A DNA stretch of 64,000 nucleotides, taken from positions 21,935,131 through 21,999,130 of the forward strand of contig NC_092795.1 in the NCBI RefSeq assembly GCF_918797505.1, read 5' to 3'. Source of the stretch: Bemisia tabaci (taxonomy: Eukaryota; Arthropoda; Insecta; Hemiptera; Aleyrodidae). Every line of letters begins with the position of its first letter. The first letter of the stretch is position 1. The notes beneath the pieces were generated by a model. That model saw only the letters and a list, made by a program, of their open reading frames with translations, was not told where the DNA came from and did not search any database. The position numbers and the translations under genes are program-made. This document shows, in pieces, positions 1 through 14,600 of the stretch.

Positions 1-3000
1 AGTCTTCCGATATTGTAAAATTTAAAACTTTAAGTTCTCTTAGTTGTATATCTTCCGGAGAACCCGAACTTCCATTTCCTGTCACTGATGAATCTCAAAG
101 CATCAAAAGAAACGGATCTCTCTCAACGAGTTCCAGGGATTCTTTAGAAAAGTCTAAAGTTGGTCAACAAACAACAGCTGTTCAGGTAAACATTTTTTAT
201 AAACACCATATATTAATACATGCAGCAACTGTATAAGTAACGTACATTAAGTTTGTGAAAAATCATAAAATTTTGAACTAAACTTGTCCTATCATCTTTA
301 GCTTGACTCAGTCCAAAGGTTAAATCTACTCCAGCCTAAAGCCTCAACGCCAGTATTTTTATCGGTTAACCTGTAATTGCGTATGTCTTGAACAGTTTAG
401 GTTCAATTTTTGACTCACAAAATATCACTCAGTGGTTAAATGCTTTTTTATCGGTTAACCTGTAACTGCGTATGTCTTGAACAGTTTAGGTTCAATTTTT
501 GACTCACAAAATATCCATGGGTTTTGGTTCAGCTACATTGTTCAGTTTTTTGCATTTGCAACTATAATGGTCTCAAGGAAAATTGTGGGTACGTCTCTCG
601 AGGCGGATTGCTCTACTCTGGCACTTCTCTGGCTTGAATCCTGCCAAATTATGTTTCAAAAATGATCCCAATCTGCTTGTAAAAGCTGGCTCAGTAATTT
701 TGTTTCTGTCATGTTGTTTGTGTCAATTTGTCGTGTTTTCGCAAGATTTTGTCAGTGCACTTATAATATTGAATTACTTACTGGTCAAGGAAGAATATGT
801 GTGTTTCAAGTGACAGTGATTTAGTTCCCAAAGCCACTTAAATAAATACTCTTAAAAGCTTGAATTCTCAGTATTGCAGGAGTTTTTTGCCAGCTCCACA
901 CTCCGGCAAACCATGTCTGCATTATTGACAATTCATGCACAAGTGAGTTATTTATGTGTTATTTGATTTTTCTTGTGCCTTCCTCTGTAATGATTTGATT
1001 GAGTGGCTAAGTTGGTGGCACTCGTGAATTATAAATCAGTTTGCATATCCAATCACGCACAGCTTTTGCAGCTGTCATTCTCTTAACTCTCATTCTGTTG
1101 CTGTATACATTTTTCTTAAGTCTCGAAAACACTCTGCAGTTTCATAAATCTTATAAATGTCAGGTGCATGTATGTTTTATTTTTTCAAATCTAATCTTGT
1201 GTCATTTATTGTAAATATATTTTCAGGTGAAAATGGAGGAAGAAGCCGTAATAGAGTGTTCAAGTCAAACCAATTTAGATGATGAGGGTGAGAGCGGAGG
1301 ACAAGTGTTCTACATTCCTTTACAGCAGCCATCATCGGATTCATCTGCTATTCAAGGTGTTGCAGTCAAACTTGATACAGAAGGTCCTAATAAACGTGTA
1401 ATAATGCGGGCTAAACTTGTCACACAACCACCGTCAGAATTCTCTGTGCAAACTGAAGCAGTCAGGTATGATCAGTCAATATCTGCAAGACTATAGTCTC
1501 CTCTTATCTTTCTTGCTTGTGTCGTTGAAATAGCAACACTTGAGACGTTTATAACAAGAGCTAAGAAGTGGATACCTGAACGCTAGAAACCCTATGCTTA
1601 GCACATTCACCCCTAACATCCAATCCGGCACTTGGCTCAAGACCACATTTTTTATACTGATGAGCCACTATGGTTTTGTTGTATCTTAAGTTGGTAGCAT
1701 GTCACAGCACAGGGACTATAGCCCTTGCTAGGAGGTAAACCCTGACTCGGGAATCATGTGACCTTTACGAATACACGTTTGTCTTCCTTACCTTTTCGTT
1801 TTCATTCTATTATTGTTTCCTTTCGTTCTTTCATTTATGATTTAGTTACATCAGGTTTCATTTCAAGTCTTTTACTTTTGTAAAGAGTTGATTGGAAATA
1901 ATAATGATCTAAGGATCTAGGAAAAAGAGGTCAATCACAAAAAATCAACTACACACAGGTTATATGAGACCTGGTTGTCAAATTGAAGGGTGGAAAGAAA
2001 AAATAATGATAATATTGTAATATCATCAAAGTCAATGCATTCTTATTTCATGAGGAACGAGAATTCTTCAATATCAATTCTATTCCAACAGTTCCGTAAA
2101 ATTTTGTTCATACTAGCTTTTCATAATTTGTTTATTTGATTAATTTTTTGTGATCAATTATTCCAATTTACTTTTTTTCCCTACCAGCTCTGTCATGCCT
2201 TTGCAAGCAGTTGCCCCAGAAAAACGGAAAGTAAGGCCATTAGGGGCAAGTAGTGTAGATAAAAGTGCTCCTGTGGGCACTGTATTGCCCACTTCAAGAA
2301 ATGTGGTCACTGATGAGAATGTTGAAGGTGTTGACCAAGGAACTATGTCACTTGCTGATGGAAAAACCGATGAACATGTGATAACAAGATCAAATAAAAA
2401 ACTGGAGCCCTTCTCAGTGCAAACATTGAAAACTAAATGCCCAACACCGACTAACACTTCATCAAAAAAGCCTACATCAGCTAAGAGCCATTCTTTAAAA
2501 AAAGAGGCAGAACAGAACAGCTCGGAGTCAGCATCAGCCAAAATGAAGCTCAGCGCTAAAGCAGTAAATGACACTAAAAAAAAGATGGAAAGAAAAATGA
2601 GTACATCATCTTCTTCCAGTTCCTCTTCCATTTCTTCCAAGTCTGCCAAAAGGTAAACATTTTTCATCGGCCATCATATTCTATGTATTCTACTTTCAGA
2701 TTTGAACATGCTGAGGAATCTAATTCTATTTTGATCATTTGTCCCTTTACCTTCATAATCTGAGATTATGTTACTTGATTCCTTTTATATACCAGATTTT
2801 CTAATGACATGTGACTACTCTTGTATTGAACAACAATCAACATGGACTTTACACAAGATTGACCAACTTCAATCTCAGTCTGATCTTTCAAATATTTTTA
2901 TGACTGATAGAAAATCAATTCCCTAGTCAGGAATACCCACAAATTTTCAATCATAAAAATCGAGGTAACTTTAAAACAGCTTATCTCATGAACGGTTTGT

Positions 3001-6000
3001 TGTAGAAAAATGATCTTGGTCTTAAAATTTAGAAGAAATCGTCAGCTTTTAGCTGACATAAATGTAAGTGGTTAATTTTGAAATTTTGTCCAATTGTTGC
3101 CATAGTGCTACAGCTTAAATTTTCAATCTTTTACATAATGGGTTGTGGCATTCATGATACTGAATAAAAATTTGTTTAAGTAATGTTCGTAAAAATAAAA
3201 TGTCTTTCCTTTGGGTCAGATCTGTTGAGCGCCAAGTTGCGGCTCAAATTATTGTACCTAAATATTGGAAATTCAAGGCATGGCATGATTTGGCAATGGT
3301 TGATTGAAACTTCAAAATTGTATTCTGGCAATCATGCTTCTAACTTTCATGTATCAGTGTTATTCTTAGTGACCACTTAGATAAGAGAAATTTTGTGGCC
3401 CCCAAAATGCAGGAAATTTCAAAAACTGATTGAGTGGTCTCATCAAAATGGAGATAGTAGGGAATTTTCTTAACTATGACCATGTCATAATTACTTTTTT
3501 TGTCCCTTTCTCTCTGTATTTAAGTTCATTTTATAAGTAATTACCTAATTTTCTTCTAATTATGATTGATTTTAGATTGAAAGAAAAGAATGAAGTAAAC
3601 TCAGCCTGTGGTGGAAAAATTTTGGAAGCACCTTGTTTCTATCCCTCTGAAGAAGAACTTCAAGATCCGTTAAAATACATCGAGAGCATAATGCCTCAAG
3701 CTGAAAAATTTGGGATTTGCAGAATTGTACCACCATCTAATTTCAAAGTAATTTTCTCTTGATTCAATTATTCTCTCCTTTACAGGCAACCAATCGGTTA
3801 AGTAAGATTGAGAAAAAATTCAAAGCAGAAGATGGGAAGCATGAAAAATGTCCAAAATAATTTTATGAGTTGAAAAAAATAAAATAAAAAAAAAAAAAAA
3901 AACACGCAGCAGACCAATCATGTATTTCTAACAATAATTACCCATCACATTCTGCAGATTGATAACAGGGCTCAATATTTGAACTAGCAAAAACAAAAAT
4001 TAGGAAACAATGCATTTTGTACTTTGAACAATTGACAAGCTAAACAGTGCTCACTTGAAATAATCGAAGTAATTGATGATCATCATTTGCTGTATAAAAA
4101 TCCAAAAGAAAGATAGTAGCGACACAGTTTGAAGGAAGTAAGAAAAAAAATCGAGCGAAACAATTTCAGAAACAAAAATTTTGTCAAAACGCTAAGACCT
4201 TTTGAACAATGCACAGCGCTCTAAGCCACTGTGCTACTTCAATGTTATAACAAGAGGAATGTCAGCAAGGGCCTCTCTGCAAGGACAGCTTTTTTAAATT
4301 TTTGTTCGGGTCCTCCAGGGTCCATTTACTAAAACGGCAAAATAGTGGTCCAACAGTTTTATATGTAGAAACTCTGGGCCATGTTCCAATCAAAATCTAA
4401 TTGGGACAATATTTGACCTCCCCTTGTTAGTGACACTTAATGGATCGGAGGATAATGAATGTAAGGTTTAGGGGAACACATCTGATTCATGGCGGTTCAG
4501 CAAAACATTCTATGTTCAAAAATTGGGCAATTTTCAAACAGGACCAGTAATTTGGACAGAAATTTTCCCACCAAACCACAGGACATATCCGTCAAATTGA
4601 AGTATATATTAAATCCTTCTCACGTAAAAATGGCTAGAACCTGAAAGTGAATCCAATAGACCAAAAATTTGGTCAATCAAGCTGTTAGTGTATTTAAGTC
4701 GAAGGGCTCTTAATGGATTCCAACAGCTGTAAGTTAATTCTCCTCCTCTGCAGCCAAACTATACACACACATTTTATAGAATTCGAAACACCTTTGATCT
4801 CTCTCTTAATATATGGTTTACTTTTATTTCAAAGGATTGGTTTCTCCTTTGTTTTCATTTTTTGGTCTTCTTAATTTTATCATAATTGCAAAATTCTTTT
4901 GTTTCTAGCCGGATTGCAAAGTCTCTGACGATATGAGATTCACCGCTAACACACAACATATTCATCGAATGATGAATCGATGGGGTGCGTCAAGCAAGGA
5001 ATTATCAGCCATTCGTAAGCAGCTTGCCGCTGAAAATATTCCTTTAAAAAGTCCACCTTGTGTGAGTATCTGCTTATTTTGTCTTGTAGTGTTGGACTTT
5101 TCTTGCGGTGAATATTTATAGGAAGCATGAATACTGAATAAATAATTAAAGGCTTCAATTTAATAGAAATTAGATTGGTAGCATCATTCGTTTTCAAATA
5201 ATTTTGCATAAATGATTCAAAATGAGACCATTACATTTGCAGGTATGTGTTTTCCTCCAAGTATCAAGTATCCTTATCCTGAAAAAATATAATATTTCTG
5301 TTTGCCTCTCTCTCATAATTTCCTAATTTGGACTTCTGTGTATTTGTTTTCAGATTGGTGGTATTGAATTAGATTTGCCAGCTCTGTATCAAAAAGTACA
5401 ACAGTTGGGAGGTCTAGCCACGGTCGTTCAGTGCGACTACTGGCATAAGGTAGCAGAGGCGCTAAAAATTCCAAAATCTCTCCATGATCGTTCTACTAAA
5501 CTATATGATATTTACTGCAAATATTTGTTACCCTACGATAATCTGTCTGAAGGTAAGAGCTTAACTTAAATTAGTTTATCTTTGTACTTTGTTAGCTCTA
5601 AAAGGAAACAAGTAAAAAAAAAAAAAAGACTTCTTTGCATTTACTTCTTTTACATGACAGATAGTTAGAGATCCTAAAATTTTACTGTTATTCTGCGCAG
5701 ATTTCACTACTATGTTTTACTAATTTTAATGTTATTTTATGTTGATTTCTACTTTATTACAGTCGTGATTTTTGCAATTAAGATGTAAAAATACCTTTTT
5801 TCAATCAATTTTTCTCCTCATCAGTTCTTTGCTCAGAGATATTTCAAAGAATGATTCTTCATTCATTTTTAACTCGAGCGAAAATTTAAAATTACCTGAT
5901 GCCCCTACGACTCATTTAGGTACTACACTATGGTAATAAATAGACACTGTAGAAAGCAATAAGTGTTGTTCAGTGCTGTTGTTAAATTTTTCACCAATTA

Positions 6001-6615
6001 TTTAAACCTAATTGATTCATCCCAGAGAACTAAATTCTCAATTCTTGCCAATTTGACTGAGTAATGCCATGATCTGATATTTAAAATTAATTTATTAGAA
6101 ACACACCAATATATTATGCTTCTTACAAATATAAAATCACCCACTACAATGACTATTTACTTTTATCTGAATATGTTTCTTTCAGCAAATGCTTTTCTTT
6201 TCTAAGCTTTCAATTTTTGTAATTTCCATTATACTTTCAGATGAGAGACGAAAACTATTCATAGCTGTTGAAAAAGAATGGAAGCATCACAAGTTTGGTG
6301 AAAATGATTTCTTTGATGATCTAGATAAGTGCATACTAAAAGTAAGCAAGATACTTTTACCTATACATACACCTATATTGAAATTTTGCAAAGCCCCCAA
6401 CCCTCCTGTTAACTTTTGATGAAATTGAACAAATTAAGTTCTAAGGAAATGCTATTAATTATTTTGAAAACATGTCTCTTCAATATTAATTCTGCCTCCT
6501 TCCCCGCCTCCATGATAAAGTACATCCTTATTCTGTTTCCCAGCAATTGAGTGTGTTTCATTGCTCATTAGAAGCTGAGAACAACATGGAATTAAGAAAT
6601 AACGCTCCTGCAATG

Positions 6616-6648
<33 letters not shown>

Positions 6649-9600
6649 AACTCATAAGTAAATATCAGGACGGTCTCTGTAAATTGCTAGCAAGCCATCT
6701 GAATATACATATTATCTTACTATGTTGTATAATAGTAGTAAAAAAAAAAAAAAACAGGCGCATATAGCTTCTTTGATGAAATTCAGCACCTCTGGTAAAC
6801 ATACTTTTCATAAATGTAACAGGAAGAATTGCCCAATTTCAACTACTCTCTGCTAGAAACCACATAGTTTTGAATCAGATGTTAGTGTACTTCTCGCATT
6901 ACATTTGTCTCCAAAGCTAAAATGAATCTAATTTTTTCATCATTTACCAGGGTCAGACAATGGCGCTAAGTCAGTTTTACAGGATCGCAAAAAATTTGAT
7001 GGCTTTGTATTTTGGCGGAGCTAGTGTGGAAAACGAGTCTGGGCCTGATCCCAAGGATGTTGAAAAGGCATACTGGGAACTTGTCTCCGCAGGCAAATCT
7101 CATGTTAATGTTTACGCTGCCTCCATTGATTCAGGCCCCCAAGGCTTTGGGTTTCCAACATCATCATCCAAAAATTGTGCTTTTTCCAAACATCCATGCA
7201 ATTTAAAAGTCTTGACCCACAATATTCGTTCAGTTCTACGGTCATTAGGACCCATCACTGGTAAGATATCTTTTTTTTTTTTTGCTTAATCAAATAATTT
7301 TTTTAAAATTTTGACCCTTGTAGAAATCTTACAAGTTGGCAATTTTCATAAGATTATTTGGAAAACAGGAATGTCTCTGAACTCAGATGTTGTGAGATGC
7401 ACAGTCTTTTCAGCACATCGGAAGTAAGTGATCATGAGTTAGAGCAGCTATGAACCTTATACCGTGAAATAACGAAGAGGAAACTACAATTCTTATGAAC
7501 AAATAAATTATAGTGATATATTTCTGTGATAGGACAGAGTGTGTCTGAAACATTGTAATTGAAACACTCTGACTTGCAAAGTAAGCATGATCAATACTGC
7601 AATGTTGTATTAATAAAATTTGCCATATTATATTATTTTAAACGGAATTCAATCATCCTCAAGTCTCTTACATCAGATAAGTGCTGCATCTATCACTTAT
7701 CTGATTTTCCATCATTTTCATTCATTTTCTATCGAAGTTTCTTTAGGAGTTTGCTGCATGTTCGTCCTGTAAAATGACAAAATACCATTGACATGTCTAT
7801 TGTATTTTTCTTCACAGATTTAACAATACCCACTTTACATGTAGGAATGTTATTCTCAACACTTTGCTGGTTTAGAGATCCACATGGACTACCCTGGATT
7901 GAATACCTTCACACTGGTGCTAGTAAAATTTGGTAAGTTTTTAGAGTTCTTATTAATTGTTCCTTCATAGTTGAAACAGATTCTGAGGCACAACCTGAAG
8001 TCAAAAAGTCTCTTTTTCTTTCATACTTTGTGATTTAACCAGAAAGATGTAGTCGCACAGACTCTTTAAACCGAACACCATTCAGGCCAGAAGCTAATAT
8101 CTTTTGGTCACATGAAAGGTCCATAAAAGCCAGATCTTAACAAGACAGAAACTCAAATCTCTACTACTTATCACTGATCTTTCAGCTGATTACCCTGTCT
8201 GGTCCTTTTTAAGGCTTATTTTCTTTTAATCAGCTATTGAATGTCTTTTTTCATAATTTGATCTCTAAAAATGAAACTTTTACCAAAGTTTAGCGAAAGT
8301 CAGCTTCTTTTTTTAAATAAAATCGGAAGAAATTTAGCTCAAAGGTCAGGGAAAGTAAGGGAATTAAAAAATGTTGGAGTCAGGGAATTTGAAGATGAAG
8401 AAATTATGACAACTCTTGATTTTGATAAGGCATCCATTTGATTTTGGCTGGAACAATGTTATTATATTGACACTATAAATTTTACAGGTACGGAATTCCA
8501 GCGGAAAGTAACTCAAACTTCAGGAGAACATTATCTCGACTTTTACCAAGTAACAAACGAAGTGATCAACCCGTTTGGTTACCATCAGATTCCATAATGA
8601 TTCCACCCAATATTCTTCTTGAAAACGGTGTCTCCGTTTGTCGCACTGTTCAGCAACCAGGACAGTTTGTCGTAGTTTTTCCAAGATCGTTCACCTCAAG
8701 CATTTCTACTGGATACCTGCTATCAGAGTCTGTGTTCTTTGCCTTACCATCTTGGTTGAATTTTGCCTCTGAAGTATTTGAGGTAAGTTTTGATGTTTCA
8801 ATAGAAATAACTGGAATTTTTTCTGAATCCAACCTTAAATATCTTTTCAATATTATTTTCATTAAACGTCATTTCCCCTCACTAATTTTTATCCAAAGAA
8901 ACACCTAATTTCTATGCACTATTCCAAATCATTTGATTTTTTTTCTCTCAGGACTCTTCTGTTAAGTCAATTGTTCCCGTTGTTTTTTTTTAAATATAAA
9001 AAAAAAATATTTAATTTTTGAAACAAAGCAGCGAGAACAACAAGTGCAAGAGACTCAAAATTATTCACCTCTAATCTCAGGAATTTTTGCAAAGCCTGCG
9101 CTGAATGATTTTTTTCCTTTCTCTACAATACAATGTTGATGCTCTATAATTTTTTACAAAAAAATATTTCATATTGCAACTGCTCTCCGTTCAAGTTTTT
9201 ATTCATATTTTCAAAGGATTCTAATAATTTTCTTCGTGTTTTAGGATTTGAAAAGAAGTTGTGAACCAAGTGTATTCTCATTTGAACGTTTGCTCCACTG
9301 TATTGTCACTGATACCAGATCTTCTGTCGATCTATTAATTCAGGTTGGTAATTTATCAATCCTACTATCACTTTCTACATCCCAACAAGTGCTTTAATGT
9401 GATACGGTTTGCAGTAATTAAAATTTAGAAGTCTAGTGGTCAACAAAGAAAGAATATAATGATTTTCTCTTAAAATGCCATTAAAAAAATATCTTCCAAT
9501 ATCTTCCATAATAATCACATTTTCATCTCTCATCCTAATTTTTTCTTTACTTTAAAAATTCACACTTCTCTCAGTTCACTTTAGAATTGAAGACTTGTTC

Positions 9601-11681
9601 TTCACCACATCCATGGTGTGACACACATCCCATCAAGAACTTTTATGAGCAATATCTTTCAGGTAAGGTTTTTACCGCTAACATTAGATTACCAAGTAAT
9701 GGTGCCTTTTAAGAATGGTGATTTTAAATAAGCTTGTCAGACTACTATTTTCTTTGTAGAAAAGAAAGAAAAAATAATCCGAGTATTACTTTCCTCTCCC
9801 CCCCCCCCCCTGAAAGTACAAAAAAGTGAGGGAAAGAATTATTTAAAATTGTATTTTTTCATGTTTCAGGTGTCACCTCTTGTAAATGAAATGCGTGACC
9901 GTGAAGTTGCACTGCGGGCGCAATTGGATTGTCTTGGCCTACATACAAGTGATAGATTGAAATTTTCAGGAACAACAGAAGATACCTATGAATGTGAAAT
10001 TTGTTGCTCAAATTTGTTCATTTCTCATGTAAGTCTGCCAATATCATCAGATCATTTTGTATAGTCTCAAATTTTAGCTTTAATCATCATAATAAAAAAA
10101 TCAAAGTAAACTCATTAACAGCCATCATCTGTAAAATTACACGTCTACTGCCAACAATAACATTCTCTCCTTTAATAAAAGCAATACAAATTCTTAAATG
10201 GCTTAAACCTTGAACTTTCTTGATCTATTTTCAGTGTTTTTTCTCACCCTTTAACATAAGAGTTAAAAAGAGGGAGTAAGAGTTGATTTCATAATGTATT
10301 CACAAATTGGTTTTACAATTCCTCCATCAAGTGAAATTTTAAAAAGCATCCGGTTTTTAAGAAAGAGACTTTAATGTCTAGATAAAAAAAATCAGAGGGT
10401 GAGAGAAGTTATTCAATAATCCTTTTTTCTCTACTCCTTTTTAAAAGAATATAAAAGCGTAACGTCCGCAACATCACATTTGCCGGAGATTTTATTAATA
10501 AACCGCAGATACTGGAGACTGCCAAAAGTCTTTCAAAATTGAGGGTGATCTGGTGGCACCGCAGAAAGGTTTGAAATTCAGGTTCAGTTTGGGAACCTTT
10601 TGCAAGGTTTGGTCCAGATCCAAAATTTAAGAGTTGCACAGCTCTTATCAAGTTACGTCTGCATGAATGCATGAGCCATAACTTGGCTTATGCCATGCAT
10701 AAAATTCAGGGCTTGAATTTTGTGCAAAAATTATTTTTCTCCCACTAATGAAGCTTGCTGTTGTTGATGGCCTTCAAAATTTCGACATGTGTAATGGTGA
10801 AAAATGTTCACCTGTTATCAGATATTTGCGTTGTTATACTAAAGATTTCTCAAATGAAACTCCTAATACATCCAATATTTTCCTGCATTGTAACTACGTA
10901 ATCAAAACTTAAATATTTTGTTGCTTTACTTTACTTTATATTATGAGTGTTATTTTTTATTCCAATTTTCTTATGTGCAACATCCCACATGATTGAATTT
11001 CATTTTTTGATTGCCAGGTTTTCAACACTCAAAATGAAGAAGTCTACTGTTTGAGTCATGCTGCAGAGCTTTTGTTAAAAAAGAAACAGTTGCTGAAGCA
11101 TCTCAAATTGTTTTACAGGCATTCTGAGGTAAACCTCTTCTCTATTTTTCTTTAGAATAAAATGCCACATCTAATTTAATTTTTGATTTTTCTGCATTTA
11201 GCCTGTTATTGGTATTAAACCTTAATTTTTAAACTATAAACACATGTTCTTCAAACTCACAAATTTGTAAGAGTCCACGTCAAATAATGTATGCACTTTT
11301 AGATTGCGACAGAAGATCCGCCATCTTGATTCTTGCATTTATTTTCAATTATTATCTGACGTCACGCGATCTTCTGTCACAGTCTAAAAGTGGCTGAACT
11401 TTTTAGGGACTCAAGTTACCTTCTTCATTTTCTCAGGCCTCAGTTGTCTCATTATAGCCTTCATCATGACGCATTACGCTGGAATATGTTGGTTTGTCGT
11501 AAAGTAAGTAGAGGTGCTACTCCTCTTGATGTCTCTCTCAGCTCCAGCACACCTTAGTCTTTGATATCTGTATTATTCATGCATTTTTTCCTTTTTTTTA
11601 CAGCAAGAAATGGATGAGTTGGTAAAGAAGCTACTTGCCAGAATAGAGGAAAAGAATGTCAAAAAACTCTCAAAGAAGTAA
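1..11681 (+). CDS. Jarid2: Jarid2 (Jumonji/ARID protein 2), C-terminal ~913 residues; 5' end outside the window
   Basis: Coding exons 1-185 (partial), 880-942, 1227-1465, 2188-2652, 3576-3747, 4909-5061, 5354-5552, 6241-6341, 6951-7260, 7818-7932, 8488-8782, 9245-9343, 9870-10028, 11018-11128 and 11604-11681 (TAA) join in one frame with GT-AG borders. Visible residues: Ser/Lys-rich linker ending in a poly-Ser run (to ~315); JmjN (~330-372, [16 protein letters not shown]); ARID (~395-495, [13 protein letters not shown]); JmjC (~615-765, [16 protein letters not shown] and [16 protein letters not shown]); C-terminal C5HC2-type zinc finger (~841-890, CEIC...YCLSH). This order is that of JARID2, a nuclear DNA-binding accessory subunit of the PRC2.2 H3K27 methyltransferase complex. 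The JmjC iron ligands are missing: FRD stands where active demethylases have HxE/D, and no His follows PRSF, so a catalytically inactive protein is inferred, as in vertebrate JARID2. The first exons (to 1465) are assigned by continuous phase, not by domain. Confidence 0.95.
356..515 (+). repeat. Tandem duplication of a ~70 bp unit, period 89 bp, in a Jarid2 intron
   Basis: The segment from about 356 to 426 (starting TTTTTATCGGTTAACCTG) recurs at about 445 to 515 with a single visible mismatch (AATTGC versus AACTGC). It lies in the intron between coding exons 1-185 and 880-942. Near identity implies a recent duplication. No function is evident. Confidence 0.85.
8163..8418 (+). mobile_element. 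Degenerate fragment of the CAGGGTTGCCA-ended, GTCAGGGAA-rich repeat family, in a Jarid2 intron
   Basis: The block CACTGATCTT...AGCTGATTACCC...GTTTAGCGAAAGTCAGC...GAAGATGAAGAAATTATGAC matches, in order, the better preserved copy at 54402-54799. It keeps the internal GTCAGGGAA repeats but ends in the decayed form ATGACAACTCTTG where others have TGGCAACCCTG. The left terminus is not recognisable. Confidence 0.7.
11294..11392. mobile_element. ~99 bp inverted-repeat miniature element in the penultimate Jarid2 intron
   Basis: The left arm CACTTTTAGATTGCGACAGA, continuing AGATC, is mirrored by the right arm GATCTTCTGTCACAGTCTAA, continuing AAGTG, about 25 bp with one or two mismatches and a ~50 bp loop. 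This is the structure of a very small MITE. No target-site duplication was identified. Confidence 0.6.
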
Positions 11682-14600
11682 AAATAGCCATGAGGTTTGT
11701 ATCTGAATTTCCAGAAGTTTGTGAGAATTGCTTATGAGTTGCATTTAGCTTGCGTTTCTTCCTCTTTTCCCCCAAATTTTACACGATTTCGTGCTTCCAA
11801 TTTTTTTTTTATTCCAGTTTTTAAGGCATAAGGGGCCTATTTATACCTTAGCATTCGTATGTCGGTTATTTTGATTCTTCTACAGTCTTCTTTTTAAAAG
11901 AAAAAATAAATAAATTACATATCATATTATGTTTTATCAAACATAATCTTCAATTCCTCATTTTTTGTATTCAAATGAAATTTTAGTAGTTTTAATATGC
12001 TTATAGTCATATTAATTTGAGCTGAATGCTAATGGGAAAACTGTGATTTTTAAACTAAAAGGACTTTATAAAATTATATGACAATCAATGCTATTGTTTT
12101 TTCCCCCTCAAGTTCATCAATGATATACTATCAGAACTCTGTGTTTTAAAAACATAAAACTTTTACGATCCACTTGTAAATATATTGTCCTCATTTTTTG
12201 TGTGAAAAAAATCTTCTAATCAAACCTTGAAGATAGTCAGAAAAGTGTACATAGCTCATGTGCAATGATTTTGATTTATCGAAAAAAAAGAGGAAAAATG
12301 AACGTTTAGAAGGCAAAATAGCTGAGCAATTTAACCTTCTTTTTTCAACTTTTCTTGTGAACGCCAACATTTCAAATATGGAGGCATTTTTTAGGAAAAG
12401 GAGGTATGTATAAGTAAATCATCCCTCAGTGTCTTGGCAACTTTTCTGTCATTTGTACTTGTTTTGGTTTTATAATATTATATTTTATTGTACGCTTATT
12501 GGAGGGGAAAAAGAAGAAAAAAAGTAAAAGGGAGGGCTGCATATTATAAGTGCTCCTCGCAAAAGTAGGTGGTTGTAAGGGAGAGAAGATAGTGTTGCCC
12601 TCAGACGCTGCATAATGAGAAGAGGGTAGTCAATTGATATTCCGACACCTAGCGAACAAGCAGAGACTCAATCTGTTCAACTGAAAGGGTGAGTCTCAAG
12701 CCTCAGAAGATTTTTACTCAAACTCCTACATTTCAAATGCCCTAATGATTACCTTGTAGGAGGAGTGAATATTTTTAGTTGCCAAGTTCAGAACCTTTTA
12801 ATCCCAACTGACGTGGTGTAGCACTTTTGGGGTCACCCTGTATTAGCATACTTAAAATTTCACTTACAGTCTGAGCCTGACATGAGTTTAGAATCCAATT
12901 TACTAAAACATAGTTTCGAAATGGCTTCATTCTTCAAACTTTTGATGTTTTTCCTTGAAATGAAAAATATCACAGTACATATTCCTTTCAACTAAAGAAT
13001 GCCTCAGTTGTATTTTGTCTTGTTTATCAGTACATATTACTGCATTATTTGGCAAAATGATGCAGTATTAAATTTTAAGATTCTAAGAAAGATTTTGAAG
13101 TTAGTTTTTAAAGTAAAGTAGGACCAAAAATATAGCATTGCGGAACGGTGCAATATTAAGAGACTTTGACTGTATCAGTTTCAAAGACAAGAAAAGTGTG
13201 TATTTACATGATCACTTTACTAAAATCTACAGGCAATAGCTATTTTGGAGGAACATCCATCCTCAGGTCCTCAATGCTTCTTCAATTTCTTTCGATCAGA
13301 TCCCATTGTAGTGTATTTTTAATGACCCAGTCGAAATCACCACTAAATTGTTTTCAATCAATGTGCCTCGAGTAGGTTATCTGTCGAGTCTTTTTTTTTT
13401 TGACATTTTTGTCGAAAATTGTAAATGCTGTGCCATTTTTAATTTTAGGATTGCATAAAACTTATGCATTCTCATCAGTTTTTTTTATAGTTAAAAAAAA
13501 TCATGAAATTAATTTATTTTTTGTTCAATATCTCTATTTTTGTACTGATCAAATACAAAACCAACTTACTGGCAAAATCATCTTGATTCTGCTGAAAGAA
13601 TATTTTATTTTTATTTATCTTGAAGATTATTCTAGGCTATTCATAATTTTCTAGAATTTGAGTTGTAGCTAAGGTTTAATTTTGTATTCTTATAAACGTC
13701 TAAGACTGCCTATGTATTGGTTTCTTCCCTGAGAAAAATTTTCATTTCTTAAAATCAGTGAAAGCTTTTTTTATATGTCGAAAAAATATTTGTTTACTAT
13801 CTAACTCCCACCTCATCATTATGTTTCAATTTAATTTATCACCTTAGTTCCCTACCCTTCTCTACAATTGCTCAAATATTATTCTTTCATCTCTATAACT
13901 GAACTTCCAAAGTATGCATCAATCATCAAAAATGTAATGTAAAATCAAATTCTTTTTATACCTGCATTACTTGTGTTCTTCTAATTTCAATTTACTCCAA
14001 AATTTTAATTTCTATTAAATTCCCTGGGAAAAAATTGTTCATGGAAAAAGTTTTATTATCACTGAATGCTTATAATTTCTGGTTTGCCTTCATTTGCATC
14101 TTACAGTAAACAATAAAAAGAAAAAATTTAACCTGTAATTGAACATTTCACTGTTTTAAGAATTAACTCTTTAATCCATTCCATTTTTTTTTTTCTTTTT
14201 TTCTATTTCGTTTTATTGAATTGATGTTGTGTCTCTTTGTATTCATTTTCTTCAATGCAGTGCACGTGAGAAGGTTTGCCCATGAAAAATGATCTGCCTC
14301 ATCATTTTGTGCAAATTTGTAAGAACTATTTGCTCATGAATTTTATAAATGATATGTAGTCTGATCTCAAATTTCAATTTTTTCTCATCATTTTGTGATT
14401 AGAAATCTCTTTTTCTTTTCCTCTTTTTTAAATCTCCTTTTTTGAGTGTTAAAAATAGAATTTGTATAAAAAAACTGCCACCTAGATTTTTAATTAATTA
14501 TGACTAAAAGGATTAAAGAGAATTAGCTGAGACTGAATTTTTTGGATTTTATTTTATCTTGATCTCATATTATCCTGTTCGACGCACCCCCGACTGCAAA

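Noticed and set aside
2158..2667. 169-codon minus-strand frame opposite the fourth visible Jarid2 exon
   Set aside because: It is the antisense shadow of the Ser/Lys-rich Jarid2 exon, whose plus-strand frame joins its neighbours in phase.
9583..9662. Possible extra Jarid2 exon (acceptor-like TTTAG and donor-like CAG|GTAAGG)
   Set aside because: No frame fits the phase-0 join, and the flanking exons (LLIQ to [10 protein letters not shown]) already match vertebrate JARID2 without an insert.
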